Shown: in pieces, positions 32,837 to 41,772 of the stretch
Layout of the letters: each line of letters starts with the position of its first letter
How positions within the stretch are numbered: position 1 is the first letter of the stretch
Assembly (NCBI RefSeq): GCF_001708505.1
Contig: NZ_CP015992.1
Location: forward strand, 806,001 to 870,000
Reading direction: 5' to 3'
DNA: 64,000 nt
DNA from: Pseudomonas sp. TCU-HL1
GTDB taxonomy: Bacteria > Pseudomonadota > Gammaproteobacteria > Pseudomonadales > Pseudomonadaceae
Program-made: the position numbers and the translations under genes
Notes under the pieces: model-generated
What the model was told of the DNA's origin: nothing
Databases searched by the model: none
What the model saw: only the letters and a program-made list of their open reading frames with translations

Positions 32837-33329
32837 TCACGAGTCGTCCACGCCGCAACCCATTCCCCATTCGGTGTGGACCAACCCCTGGCATTTCATT
32901 GCCTTCGGCTTCGGCTCGGGCACCCTGCCCAAGGCCCCGGGCACCTGGGGTTCGCTGGTGGCCCTGCCGTTCATTCCGCTCTGGCAGATGCTGCCGGACT
33001 GGGGCTACTGGCTGATGCTGGGGCTGACCATGCTGTTCGGCTTCTGGCTGTGCGGCAAGGTGGCCGACGACCTGCGCGTGCATGACCATGAAGGCATCGT
33101 CTGGGACGAGATGGTCGGCATGTGGATCACCCTCTGGCTGGTGCCCGAGGGCTGGCAATGGCTGCTGCTGGGTTTCCTGGTGTTCCGCGTGATGGACATC
33201 CTCAAGCCCTGGCCTATCCACTGGATCGACCGCCACGTCCATGGTGGGGTGGGGATCATGCTCGACGACGTGCTGGCCGGTGTCTTCGCTTGGCTGGCGA
33301 TGCAGTTCATTGTCTGGGGCCTGGCCTAG
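32829..33329 (+). CDS. pgpA: Phosphatidylglycerophosphatase A PgpA
   Basis: The 166-residue inner-membrane protein has the family motifs FGFGSGTLPKAPGTWGSL (about 27-44), DEMVGMWITLW and DDVLAGVFA, with hydrophobic segments between. It removes phosphate from phosphatidylglycerol phosphate. GTG 32829 overlaps the end of thiL. Confidence 0.93.
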   Translation: MTDHESSTPQPIPHSVWTNPWHFIAFGFGSGTLPKAPGTWGSLVALPFIPLWQMLPDWGYWLMLGLTMLFGFWLCGKVADDLRVHDHEGIVWDEMVGMWITLWLVPEGWQWLLLGFLVFRVMDILKPWPIHWIDRHVHGGVGIMLDDVLAGVFAWLAMQFIVWGLA

Positions 33330-33410
33330 GGCTTGTACGAAAAGTCGTCGAGCGACGCAACGACCACTGGAAGCAACCCTACGCCTTCGACAAGGAACTG
33401 GAGAAACCCC

Positions 33411-34064
33411 ATGCCGCGCCCCGACCTGCGTATCGCCGCTGTCCTGCTGGCGTTTGCCCCGATGTTCGCCGGAGCCACCCAGGTGCAGGTGGTCGGCCTC
33501 TTTCCCGGTGCGGCCGTGCTCAACGTCGACGGCCAGCGCAAGCTGGTGAAGGTGGGGCAGACCGGTCCAGGGGGTGTTCAGGTCATCAGTGCCGACAGCA
33601 AGGGTGCGGTGCTGCGCGTCGACGGTGTCGAGCGTAGCTATGGCCTGTCCCGCGAGTACAACCAGGCGGGTAGCCCGGGAGCGCCGCAGAAGGCCCGACT
33701 CAGCATTGCTCGCGGCAATAACGGACACTTTCAGGTGGCCGGCTCCATCGAAGGCCACCCGGTGCAGTTCCTGGTCGATACCGGCGCCACCAGCGTTGCG
33801 ATGAACGAGAACCAAGCGCGCCGCCTGGGTATCGATTACCGGGTAAAAGGCCTGCCGATGAAGGCCAGCACCGCGGCGGGCACCGTCAACGCCTGGCGGG
33901 TGACCTTCGACCGGATCAAGGTCGGCGGCATCGAAGTGCTGGGCGTGGAAGGCGCCGTGGTTGAAGGCGACTCGCCGGTGGAGGTGCTGCTGGGTATGAG
34001 TTTCCTCAACCGGGTGCGTTGGCGCGAGGAGCAGGGCGTCTTGATGCTCGAATCCAAACTCTGA
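33411..34064 (+). CDS. Periplasmic retropepsin-like aspartic protease (TIGR02281 type)
   Basis: The 217-residue protein has a signal peptide (MPRPDLRIAAVLLAFAPMFAGA), an N-terminal beta-rich domain, and a retropepsin-like domain with the catalytic motif FLVDTGATSVAMN (about residues 122-134) and the C-terminal VEVLLGMSFLNRV. Enzymes of this family are single-domain proteases that should act as dimers. The ATG at 33411 is preceded by GGAGAAA. It lies alone between pgpA and ribA. Substrate unknown. Confidence 0.85.
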   Translation: MPRPDLRIAAVLLAFAPMFAGATQVQVVGLFPGAAVLNVDGQRKLVKVGQTGPGGVQVISADSKGAVLRVDGVERSYGLSREYNQAGSPGAPQKARLSIARGNNGHFQVAGSIEGHPVQFLVDTGATSVAMNENQARRLGIDYRVKGLPMKASTAAGTVNAWRVTFDRIKVGGIEVLGVEGAVVEGDSPVEVLLGMSFLNRVRWREEQGVLMLESKL

Positions 34065-34172
34065 GTCCGCTTCCTTCGGGTCAATCGATACTTATCCCCA
34101 ACTATTCAGTCTGACCGGCCGATCAGCGCTGCTGCTACAATGCCGGCCTTGCCAATTTCCAGGAGCCCTACG

Positions 34173-34787
34173 GTGTCTGTCGTTTTCGTCGCCGCCTCCC
34201 AGCTGCCCACGCCTTTCGGTGTATTCACCATGCACGGCTTCCTCGACGAGACCAGTGGCAAGGAGCACGTTGCCCTGACCCTGGGTGACGTCGCCAGCGG
34301 CGAACCTGTCCTGGGCCGTCTGCACTCCGAATGCCTCACCGGTGATGCGCTGTTCAGCCTGCGTTGCGATTGCGGTTTCCAGCTCGAAGCGGCCCTGGGT
34401 GCCATCGCCGAAGCCGGTTGTGGCGTGCTGCTGTACCTGCGTCAGGAGGGCCGTGGCATCGGCTTGCTGAACAAGATCCGCGCCTATGAGCTGCAGGATG
34501 CCGGTGCCGATACCGTGGAAGCCAACGAGCGCCTGGGCTTCGGCGCCGACCAGCGCGACTACGCCATGTGCCAGCCGATGCTGGAACACCTGGGCATCCG
34601 CGCCATCAAGCTGATGACCAACAATCCGCGCAAGGTCAAGGCACTGGAAAGCTACGGCCTCAATGTGGCAGAGCGCGTGCCGCTGCAGACCGGCCTGAAC
34701 AAGCACAACCGCAAGTACCTGGCCACCAAGGCCGGAAAACTCGGTCACATGCTGGGCAACCTGCATCAGGCGGAAGCCGAGTCGTGA
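34173..34787 (+). CDS. ribA: GTP cyclohydrolase II RibA
   Basis: The 204-residue protein has the zinc cysteines in LHSECLTGDALFSLRCDCGFQ (Cys 54, 65, 67 by E. coli numbering), the catalytic LRQEGRGIGL and LMTNNPRKV. It opens GTP for riboflavin synthesis. The start is GTG 34173, with AGGAG seven bases upstream. It complements the cysteine-less RibA domain of RibBA. It overlaps the next gene by four bases. Confidence 0.96.
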   Translation: MSVVFVAASQLPTPFGVFTMHGFLDETSGKEHVALTLGDVASGEPVLGRLHSECLTGDALFSLRCDCGFQLEAALGAIAEAGCGVLLYLRQEGRGIGLLNKIRAYELQDAGADTVEANERLGFGADQRDYAMCQPMLEHLGIRAIKLMTNNPRKVKALESYGLNVAERVPLQTGLNKHNRKYLATKAGKLGHMLGNLHQAEAES

Positions 34788-35203
34788 CCCGCAAGGAAGT
34801 CCGTCGCCAGCTTGCCCTGGCCTGGTGGCGCCAGCTGGGCTACACCTTGGTGCCGCTGCTCGTCATGAGCTACCTGTTCGGTGATGGCGAGCCGCTTTGG
34901 CCGATGTTGCAGATGCCGCTGTTCATCGCCGCCCTGGTCTCCCTGTTCCTCAGCCTGCCCTTGTTCTCCGCCTACAAGCGCGCGTTGGTGGCCACCGAAG
35001 CGGCCCTCGGCCGTGCCGAAGAGCCTGGCGCCTGGCAGGAACTGGCCCGTCGCCGTGGCAAGGCGTTTCTCGCCGCTGGGCTGCCCGCCTGGATCGCCGC
35101 CCTGGCGGTGCTGGTCGGCCTGAATGCCGTGGCGCTGTTCCTCCTGGCCATGAGCAGCCTCGTGCTGCTCTACCTCTACCGAATTCCCCGCCAGCTCGGC
35201 TGA
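34784..35203 (+). CDS. Small inner-membrane protein, MFS/unknown type (139 aa)
   Basis: A hydrophobic protein with about four membrane segments (LGYTLVPLLVMSYLF; LFIAALVSLFLSLPLFSAY; LPAWIAALAVLVGLNAVALFLLAM; LVLLYLYRIPR). No family is recognised. It starts with GTG overlapping ribA and its stop overlaps the BtuF-like gene (TGATG), so it is translated between them. Position matches P. aeruginosa PA4046. Function unknown. Confidence 0.75.
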   Translation: MTRKEVRRQLALAWWRQLGYTLVPLLVMSYLFGDGEPLWPMLQMPLFIAALVSLFLSLPLFSAYKRALVATEAALGRAEEPGAWQELARRRGKAFLAAGLPAWIAALAVLVGLNAVALFLLAMSSLVLLYLYRIPRQLG

Positions 35204-36000
35204 TGCGCCGGCTGCTCACCTGCCTGTTGTTGTGCCTGGCGCTGCCCGCCACGGCGCAGCTGCGGGTGGTCAGCCTGGCTCCGTCCCTCACAGAAACCAT
35301 GCTCGACCTCGGCGCCAGCGACCTGCTGGTGGGCGTGCTGGATGGCGGTGAGCGTCCTCCTGCCCTGGCGGATCTGCCATCCGTGGGCCGTTACGGCCAG
35401 CTGCAGGCGGAAAGTCTGCTCAGCCTGCGACCCGACCTGGTGCTGCTCTGGCCGGACAGCGTGGGTGCCGCCGGGCGCGAGCAACTGAAGAAACTCTCCA
35501 TTCCTCAACTGGTGGTCGAGCCCCGGAACCTGGCGCAACTGGCAGCGTCCTTCGTCGAGCTCGGCGAGCGGGTCGGGCGTGCCGAACAGGGCCGCCAGTT
35601 GGCGGCGCGCTTCGAGATGGGGCTGGCTGAGCTGCGCCAGCGCCATCAGCGCGACGTGCCGCTGAAGGTTTTCTATCAGGTCTGGGACCAGCCGCTCTAT
35701 ACGCTCGGCGGCCAGCAGATCGTCAGCGATGCCTTGAAGTTATGTGGGGCGGAAAACGTCTTTGCCGACCTTTTAGTGCCGGCGCCACAAGTGGGGATCG
35801 AGGCCGTGTTGCAGCGCGATCCCGCCGTGATACTGGTGAGCGAGCCGAGTCAGGCCAGCGGGTGGGCGGCTTGGCCGCAATTGGCGGCAGTCAGGAAGGG
35901 GCAGGTCTGGCCCGTGCCGGACCGTGGACTGGAGCGGCCGAGCTTCCAGATGCTGGGCGCGACCGAGAAGCTGTGCCAGTTGCTGGACATTGCGAGGTAG
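35203..36000 (+). CDS. BtuF-like periplasmic cobalamin-binding protein
   Basis: The 265-residue protein has a signal peptide (MRRLLTCLLLCLALPATAQ) and a PeriBP (TroA/BtuF) fold: RVVSLAPSLTETMLDLGASDLLVGV, then RYGQLQAESLLSLRPDLVLLWPDS and VFYQVWDQPLYTLGGQQIVSDALKLCGAENVF, all BtuF hallmarks. It probably captures B12 or another corrinoid or siderophore for an ABC importer; BtuCD is not in the window. It starts on the stop of the preceding gene. It is not near the cobalamin operons or a riboswitch. Confidence 0.8.
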   Translation: MRRLLTCLLLCLALPATAQLRVVSLAPSLTETMLDLGASDLLVGVLDGGERPPALADLPSVGRYGQLQAESLLSLRPDLVLLWPDSVGAAGREQLKKLSIPQLVVEPRNLAQLAASFVELGERVGRAEQGRQLAARFEMGLAELRQRHQRDVPLKVFYQVWDQPLYTLGGQQIVSDALKLCGAENVFADLLVPAPQVGIEAVLQRDPAVILVSEPSQASGWAAWPQLAAVRKGQVWPVPDRGLERPSFQMLGATEKLCQLLDIAR

Positions 36001-36206
36001 GGTGCGCCATGCGCACCGACAGAGGCTTGGTGCGCGCGGCGCACTTTACAGACGTGTAGGGTGGATGGCGCTTTTCCATCCACCAACAGCACTATGCCGG
36101 ACCTCGAATGGTGGACCGGTGAAGCGTGGTCCACCCTTGGCTGAAGCTCATCCTTGAGCGTCGGGGTCTGTGCAAATTCATTCGCGAATGAATTCGCTCC
36201 CACCGG
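35997..36206. repeat. Composite palindromes: GTAGGGTGCGCC, GGTGGATGG and REP
   Basis: Three elements in a row follow the BtuF-like gene, whose stop is inside the first: a degenerate GTAGGGTGCGCC repeat (35997-36049), a GGGTGGATGG element with second arm (36057-36157) and a REP (CAAATTCATTCGCGAATGAA to CTCCCACC, 36172-36204). The last two copy the unit at 22969-23117 almost base for base. They separate convergent genes. Confidence 0.88.
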
Positions 36207-36207
36207 G

Positions 36208-38103
36208 TCAGAGCCCCAGCAGCGCCAGCCGTTTGCGCATCGATGCTTCGATACCCGCGGCATCCAGCCCGCATTCGGCGAGCATTTCCGCTGGCTTGGC
36301 ATGTTCGACGTAGTAGTCCGGAAGACCCAGGTGCAGCACGGGCTTGACCAGATTCTCGCGGGCGAGGAACTCGCTGACGGCGGCACCGGCGCCACCCATC
36401 ACGCTGTTCTCTTCGATGGTCACCAGCAGCTCATGGCTTCCGGCCAGCTCGCGGAGCAGGGCCTCGTCCAGCGGTTTGACGAAGCGCATGTCGACCACGG
36501 TGGCGTCGAGGTTTTCCGCCACTTGCAGGGCTTCCGCCAGTTGCACGCCGAATACCAGCAGCGCGGCCTTGGCACCCTTGCGACGGACCACGCCCTTGCC
36601 GATTTCAACCGGAGCCAGGCTCGGGTCGATCGGTGCGTTCGGGCCGCTGCCGCGCGGATAGCGCACCGCCGCCGGACCTTCGAAGTGGTAGCCGGTGGTC
36701 AGCAGCAGGCGCAGTTCGTTCTCGTCGCTTGGCGTCATCACCAGCATGCCGGGGATGCAGCGCAGGTAGGAGAGGTCGAAGCTGCCCGCGTGGGTCGGGC
36801 CGTCTTCGCCCACCAGGCCGGCACGGTCGATGGCGAAGAGCACGTCGAGGTTCTGCACCGCCACGTCGTGGATCAGTTGGTCGTAGCCGCGCTGGAGGAA
36901 GGTGGAGTAGATCGCCACCACCGGCTTGGCGCCATCGCAGGCCATGCCGGCCGCCAGGGTCACCGCGTGCTGTTCGGCGATGGCAACGTCGAAATAGCGA
37001 TCCGGGAAGCGTTCGCTGAAGGCCACCAGGTCGGAGCCTTCCTTCATCGCCGGGGTGATGCCTACCAGGCGCGGGTCCTGGCCGGCCATGTCGCACAGCC
37101 ATTGTCCGAAGACGCTGGAGTACTTCGGGCCGGAAGGTTTCTTCGGCGCGGCCGGGGCCTTGATCGGTTCCAGCTTGGTGATGGCGTGGTAGCCGATGGG
37201 GTCGACTTCCGCCGGAGCGAAGCCCTTGCCCTTCTTGGTTACCACATGCAGGAACTGCGGGCCCTTGAGGTCGCGCATGTTGCGCAGGGTCGCAACCATC
37301 GTCGGCAGATCGTGGCCGTCGATGGGACCGATATAGTTCCAGCCCAGCTCTTCGAACAGGGTGCCGGGAACCAGCATGCCCTTGGCGTATTCCTCGGTGC
37401 GGCGAGCGATTTCCCAGGCGCCGGGCAGGCGCGACAGCACTTTCTTGCTGCCTTCGCGCATGCTCGCGTAGGTGCGGCTGGAAAGGATCTTCGCCAGGTA
37501 GTTCGACAGGCCGCCGACGTTGTGGGAAATCGACATGTCGTTGTCGTTGAGGATCACCAGCATGTCGGCCTGCACGTCCGAAGCGTGGTTGAGCGCCTCG
37601 AAGGCCATGCCGGCGGTCAGCGCGCCGTCACCGATCACCGCAATGGATTTGCGGCTGGAACCCTGCATACGGGCGGCGATGGCCATCCCCAGGGCGGCGC
37701 TGATGGAGGTGCTGGAGTGGCCGACGCCGAAGGTGTCGTACTCGCTTTCCACGCGGCGCGGGAAGGCGGCGATGCCGTCCTTCTGGCGCAGGCTGCCCAT
37801 TTGTTCGCGACGGCCGGTGAGGATCTTGTGCGGATAGGCCTGATGGCCCACGTCCCAGACCAGCCGATCGTCGGGCGTGTCATAGACATAGTGCAGGGCG
37901 ATGGTCAGTTCCACCACGCCGAGGCCAGCACCGAAGTGGCCGCCGGTCTTGCCGACGGTATAGAGCAGGTACTGGCGCAGTTCGTCGGCCAGCGTCTCCA
38001 GCTCCGCCTCGCCGAGCCGGCGCAGTTCGTCCGGCGTCGCCGCACGGTCGAGCAGGGGCGTGACGGGGCGTTCGCGGGGAATCTCGTGGAACGTCGTGGG
38101 CAT
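36208..38103 (-). CDS. dxs: 1-deoxy-D-xylulose-5-phosphate synthase Dxs
   Basis: The 631-residue thiamine-diphosphate enzyme has the Dxs landmarks VWDVGHQAYPHKILTGR (about 83-99), VIGDGALTAGMAFEALN (the TPP-binding GDG-x-N segment, continuing to ILNDNDMSIS), and the YDQLIHDVAVQNL and DRAGLVGEDGPTHAG regions. It makes DXP from pyruvate and glyceraldehyde phosphate, the first step of the MEP isoprenoid route. In P. aeruginosa dxs directly follows ispA-xseB; here an accessory block of about 5.3 kb separates them. Confidence 0.97.
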   Translation of the reverse strand: MPTTFHEIPRERPVTPLLDRAATPDELRRLGEAELETLADELRQYLLYTVGKTGGHFGAGLGVVELTIALHYVYDTPDDRLVWDVGHQAYPHKILTGRREQMGSLRQKDGIAAFPRRVESEYDTFGVGHSSTSISAALGMAIAARMQGSSRKSIAVIGDGALTAGMAFEALNHASDVQADMLVILNDNDMSISHNVGGLSNYLAKILSSRTYASMREGSKKVLSRLPGAWEIARRTEEYAKGMLVPGTLFEELGWNYIGPIDGHDLPTMVATLRNMRDLKGPQFLHVVTKKGKGFAPAEVDPIGYHAITKLEPIKAPAAPKKPSGPKYSSVFGQWLCDMAGQDPRLVGITPAMKEGSDLVAFSERFPDRYFDVAIAEQHAVTLAAGMACDGAKPVVAIYSTFLQRGYDQLIHDVAVQNLDVLFAIDRAGLVGEDGPTHAGSFDLSYLRCIPGMLVMTPSDENELRLLLTTGYHFEGPAAVRYPRGSGPNAPIDPSLAPVEIGKGVVRRKGAKAALLVFGVQLAEALQVAENLDATVVDMRFVKPLDEALLRELAGSHELLVTIEENSVMGGAGAAVSEFLARENLVKPVLHLGLPDYYVEHAKPAEMLAECGLDAAGIEASMRKRLALLGL

Positions 38104-38306
38104 CAGGCGAATCGTTATAGGAAAAAAAGATGGGCAAGTTTACCTGATGCGGCTTTGCCTGCCCAAGACATGGTGTCGGTTGGGGGCAGTCGTCGGTTGG
38201 CTCGGTACAGTGTGTACAACGGTGAATAACGCTTTTTTATCCACCATTGGCGCTGGGCTGGAGTCTGATTGGTGGACAGAAAAGCGCTGTCCACAAGGGA
38301 ACGGGC
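38104..38306. other. Gap between dxs and the acyl-CoA carboxylase gene
   Basis: No gene seen. It holds an A-rich stretch after the dxs start (about 38120-38130), a possible promoter region for dxs, and a degenerate GGTGGA-type palindrome (TTTTTTATCCACCATTGG to TTGGTGGACAGAAAAG, 38233-38286). Confidence 0.6.
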
Positions 38307-41300
38307 CTACCAGGTATCCACGAACGGCCGCTTCTTCCCTTCGCGAGCCGCCGGTCTGGGCGCGGCATTCAGCCCGCGTAGCAGCCAGGCGCGGGTTTCC
38401 TGCGGGTCGATCACGGCATCGATCTCCAGGAAGCTGGCCATGTTGATCGCCTTGCCGTTCTGGTAAGCCCTGGCAACCATCTTGTCGAACAGCTGCTGTC
38501 GCTCGTTTGCGTCCTCAATGGCGGCCAGTTCTTTGGCGTAGCCCAGGCGTACCGCACCCTCCAGCCCCATGGCGCCGAATTCGCCGCTGGGCCAGGCGAT
38601 GGTGAACAGGGGGGAGTGGAAGCTGCCCGCCGCCATGGCCTGGGCGCCCAGTCCGTAGCCCTTGCGCAGCACCACGGTGAAGAAGGGCACCGACAACCCG
38701 GCAGCGGCCACGAACATGCGTGAGACGTGGCGCACCGTGGCCTGTTTTTCCGACTCCGGCCCCACCATGAACCCGGGCGTGTCGCAGAGCGAAAGCATCG
38801 GGATGTCGAAGGCATCGCACAGTTGCATGAAGCGCGCGGCCTTGTCGCCGGCCTGGGCGTCGATGGCGCCGCCCAGGTGCATGGGGTTGTTGGCCAGCAG
38901 GCCGAACGCCTTGCCCTCGATGCGAATGAACGCGGTGACCAGCCCCGGCGCGAACTGTCGGCGCAGCTCCAGCACCGAGCCCTGGTCGGCCAGGGTCTCG
39001 ATCAGTGCGCGGATGTCATAGACCCGCAGGCGGTTCTCCGGGATGGCGTGGCGCAGCAGGCGCTGGTCGGCACATTGCCAGTTGGTCAGGTCGCCCTGGA
39101 AGTACGACAGGTATTGCTGCGCCACCCGCACCGCCTCGGCTTCGTCCTCCACCAGCACGTCGATCACGCCGTTGGGGCCCTGGACGCTGTTGGGGCCGAC
39201 GTCCTCCGGCGCGAAGCGGCCCAGGCCGCCGCCTTCGATCATGGCTGGTCCCGCCATGCCGATACTGGCGTTCTTCGTCGCGATGATCACGTCGCAGCAG
39301 CCGAGCAGTGCGGCGTTGCCGGCGAAGCAACGGCCGGACACCACCCCCACCAGCGGCACCAGGCCGGACAGGCGTGCCATGCCCACGAAGGTGTGGCAGT
39401 CCAGCCCCGCCACGCCGACGAAATCCGAGTCGCCCGGCCGGCCACCGCCACCTTCGGCGAACAGCACCAGCGGCAGGCGCCACTGCTCCGCCAGGCCCAG
39501 CATGCGGTCGGTCTTCTTGTGGTTCATGACCCCCTGGGTGCCGGCGAACACGGTGTAGTCGTAGGCGATGCTCATGCAGCGTGCGGCTTCACTGCCGAAC
39601 CGGGCGGCGTTGACCGTGCCGATGCCCGCTACCAGCCCATCCGCCGGGCTCTGCTCGATCAGCTCCTCCAGTGAACGACGCCGGCGCTGGGCGGCCAGGG
39701 CCAGGGCGCCGTACTCGATGAAGCTGCCTTCATCCAGCAAGTCGTCGAGATTCTCGCGGGTAGTGCGTTGGCCCGTTTTGCGCCGCCGCGCGACCGCCTG
39801 CGGGCGGCGCTCATCCGTGGTGATGGCGTGGCGTTCCAGCACTTCGGCCAGGTCCGCGCGGATATGCGCAAGGTCATGGCTTTCCTCGCTCTGCTGCTTA
39901 CTGCCGGTCACCTCCGCCGGCTCCAGGAATAGCAGCGGCGCACCTTCGAACAGGCTGCCCCCGGGTGCTACCGCCACCGCGCGGATGATGCCGCCCTGGT
40001 TCGCCTTGACCACGAATTCCATCTTCATCGCTTCCAGCACTGCCACGGGCTGGCCGGGCGCCACGATATCGCCCACCTGCACGTCCAGGCTCACCAGCAT
40101 GCCCTGGCTGGGGGCATTCAGCGGTACGCAGCCGGCCGGCGCCTCGACCTGCCCGGCCTGGGCGGTGCCCGTTCCCGCGTCACCCGCAAAGAACAGGTGC
40201 GGATGGGCCGCCTGCCGGGGTGCCAGGAGTTCACCGATTTCCCGCTCGATGAAACGCGTGTCCACGCCGCGTTCCAGTTCTGTACGGCGCAGCAGGTTCT
40301 GCAGGAAGTGGATGTTGCTTGCCACACCTTCCAGGCGGAACTCGCATAGGGCGCGATAGGCGCGGCGCAGGGCGGCGGGCAGGTCATCGCCCTGGGCAGT
40401 CAGCTTGGCCAGCAGCGAATCGTAGTTGGGGCTGGTGGCGTAGCCGGCGTAGCCATAGCCGTCCACGCGGATGCCGGGGCCGCTGGGAGGCTCGTAGGCG
40501 CTGATCAGTCCGCCGGCGGGACGGGCGCTGCCGTCGGCTTGCATGCTTTCCAGGTTGATACGCAGTTGCACGGCGAAGCCGCGTGGGGGCGCAGGGTCGA
40601 CAAGCCCCAGCTCCGTCAGATTGGCGCCTTCGGCCAGGCGCAGTTGTACCTGCACCAGGTCGACGCCGGTCACGGCTTCGGTGATGCAGTGCTCCACCTG
40701 AATGCGTGGGTTGGCCTCCATGAACACAAAGTCTCCACGGGCGGCGTCCACCAGGAATTCGAAGGTGCCGATACCGCGATAATTGACGGCAGCGGCCAGG
40801 GTCAGCGCGGCATCCAGGATGCGCTGGCGCAGGCGGGCGTCCAGATCGGGCGCCGGGGCGATCTCGATCACCTTCTGATGGCGCCGTTGCAGGCTGCAGT
40901 CCCGCTCCCAGAGGTGGGCCACCCGCTCACCGTCGCCCAGCACCTGGACCTCGATGTGGCGCGCGTTGTCGATCAGCCGCTCGACATAGAGATCGCCATT
41001 GCCGAAGGCCGAACGGGCCTCCGACTGACAACGCTCGAAGGCCTGCTCCAGCTCGCCGTTATCGCGCACTGCCCGCATGCCGCGTCCGCCGCCGCCTGCC
41101 AGGGCTTTGAGCATGATCGGGCCGCTTTCCAGCAGTGTGCGGGCTTCGTCCAGGGTGGTGGCGCGGTTACTCCCGGCGGCCAGCGGCAGGCCGCAGCCTG
41201 CGGCCAGTTCACGGGCGCGGGCCTTGTCGCCGAACAGCGCCAGGGCCTCGGCTGAAGGACCGACGAAGCGAAGCCCGGCGGCCTCGCACTTGCGGGCGAA

Positions 41301-41576
41301 ATCCGCGTTCTCACTGAGAAAGCCGTAGCCGGGGTGCACCGCATCGCAGCCGTGCTGGCGGGCCGCTTCCACCAATTGCGCGGCATCCAGGTATGCCGCC
41401 GCGCCACGACCTTTCAGCGGGACCGCGAGGTCCGCCTTGCGCAGGTGCAGGGACTGGCTGTCGTCCTCGGCGTACACGACAACGCTGCGAATACCCAGCT
41501 CGGCGGCGGCGCGGGCGATGCGGATGGCGATCTCGCCGCGGTTGGCGATCAGCAGGGACTGGATGGCTCTGTTCAC
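38307..41576 (-). CDS. Single-chain biotin-dependent acyl-CoA carboxylase (BC-BCCP-CT fusion)
   Basis: The 1089-residue protein fuses a biotin carboxylase (SLLIANRGEIAIRIARAA; ATP-grasp ALAGGGGRGMRAV; FMEANPRIQVEHCITEAVTG), a linker, a biotinyl domain with the lysine in VLEAMKMEFVVKAN (about 580), and a carboxyltransferase with both halves (GVMNHKKTDRMLG; AEGGGGRPGDSDF; CDTPGFMVGPESEKQATVRH). This order resembles the single-chain long-chain acyl-CoA carboxylases of Mycobacterium avium and Rhodopseudomonas. The acyl-CoA substrate cannot be told. GTG 41576 is the start because longer frames overlap the divergent PAP2 gene. It interrupts the usual dxs-ispA neighbourhood. Confidence 0.92.
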   Translation of the reverse strand: MNRAIQSLLIANRGEIAIRIARAAAELGIRSVVVYAEDDSQSLHLRKADLAVPLKGRGAAAYLDAAQLVEAARQHGCDAVHPGYGFLSENADFARKCEAAGLRFVGPSAEALALFGDKARARELAAGCGLPLAAGSNRATTLDEARTLLESGPIMLKALAGGGGRGMRAVRDNGELEQAFERCQSEARSAFGNGDLYVERLIDNARHIEVQVLGDGERVAHLWERDCSLQRRHQKVIEIAPAPDLDARLRQRILDAALTLAAAVNYRGIGTFEFLVDAARGDFVFMEANPRIQVEHCITEAVTGVDLVQVQLRLAEGANLTELGLVDPAPPRGFAVQLRINLESMQADGSARPAGGLISAYEPPSGPGIRVDGYGYAGYATSPNYDSLLAKLTAQGDDLPAALRRAYRALCEFRLEGVASNIHFLQNLLRRTELERGVDTRFIEREIGELLAPRQAAHPHLFFAGDAGTGTAQAGQVEAPAGCVPLNAPSQGMLVSLDVQVGDIVAPGQPVAVLEAMKMEFVVKANQGGIIRAVAVAPGGSLFEGAPLLFLEPAEVTGSKQQSEESHDLAHIRADLAEVLERHAITTDERRPQAVARRRKTGQRTTRENLDDLLDEGSFIEYGALALAAQRRRRSLEELIEQSPADGLVAGIGTVNAARFGSEAARCMSIAYDYTVFAGTQGVMNHKKTDRMLGLAEQWRLPLVLFAEGGGGRPGDSDFVGVAGLDCHTFVGMARLSGLVPLVGVVSGRCFAGNAALLGCCDVIIATKNASIGMAGPAMIEGGGLGRFAPEDVGPNSVQGPNGVIDVLVEDEAEAVRVAQQYLSYFQGDLTNWQCADQRLLRHAIPENRLRVYDIRALIETLADQGSVLELRRQFAPGLVTAFIRIEGKAFGLLANNPMHLGGAIDAQAGDKAARFMQLCDAFDIPMLSLCDTPGFMVGPESEKQATVRHVSRMFVAAAGLSVPFFTVVLRKGYGLGAQAMAAGSFHSPLFTIAWPSGEFGAMGLEGAVRLGYAKELAAIEDANERQQLFDKMVARAYQNGKAINMASFLEIDAVIDPQETRAWLLRGLNAAPRPAAREGKKRPFVDTW

Positions 41577-41772
41577 GGCGAAGATCCTTGGCGTGCGATG
41601 CAGGGATCTTAGGCAGCGCTGGCCGCCCGCCGCAGCCAACTGTGTCGCGCCGAATACCCGCCACTCATGGCGACTGATGATCCGGTGACATCGATTGTCC
41701 GAATCGGCCCTTGCCGCTGCCCGGCGTGCTGCAGTATCAGTGGCGCCTTCATTTCTGCCACAAGGACCGTCC

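Noticed and set aside
36154..38229. Long plus-strand frame opposite dxs
   Set aside because: Antisense shadow of dxs with low-complexity His/Gln/Arg-rich translation.
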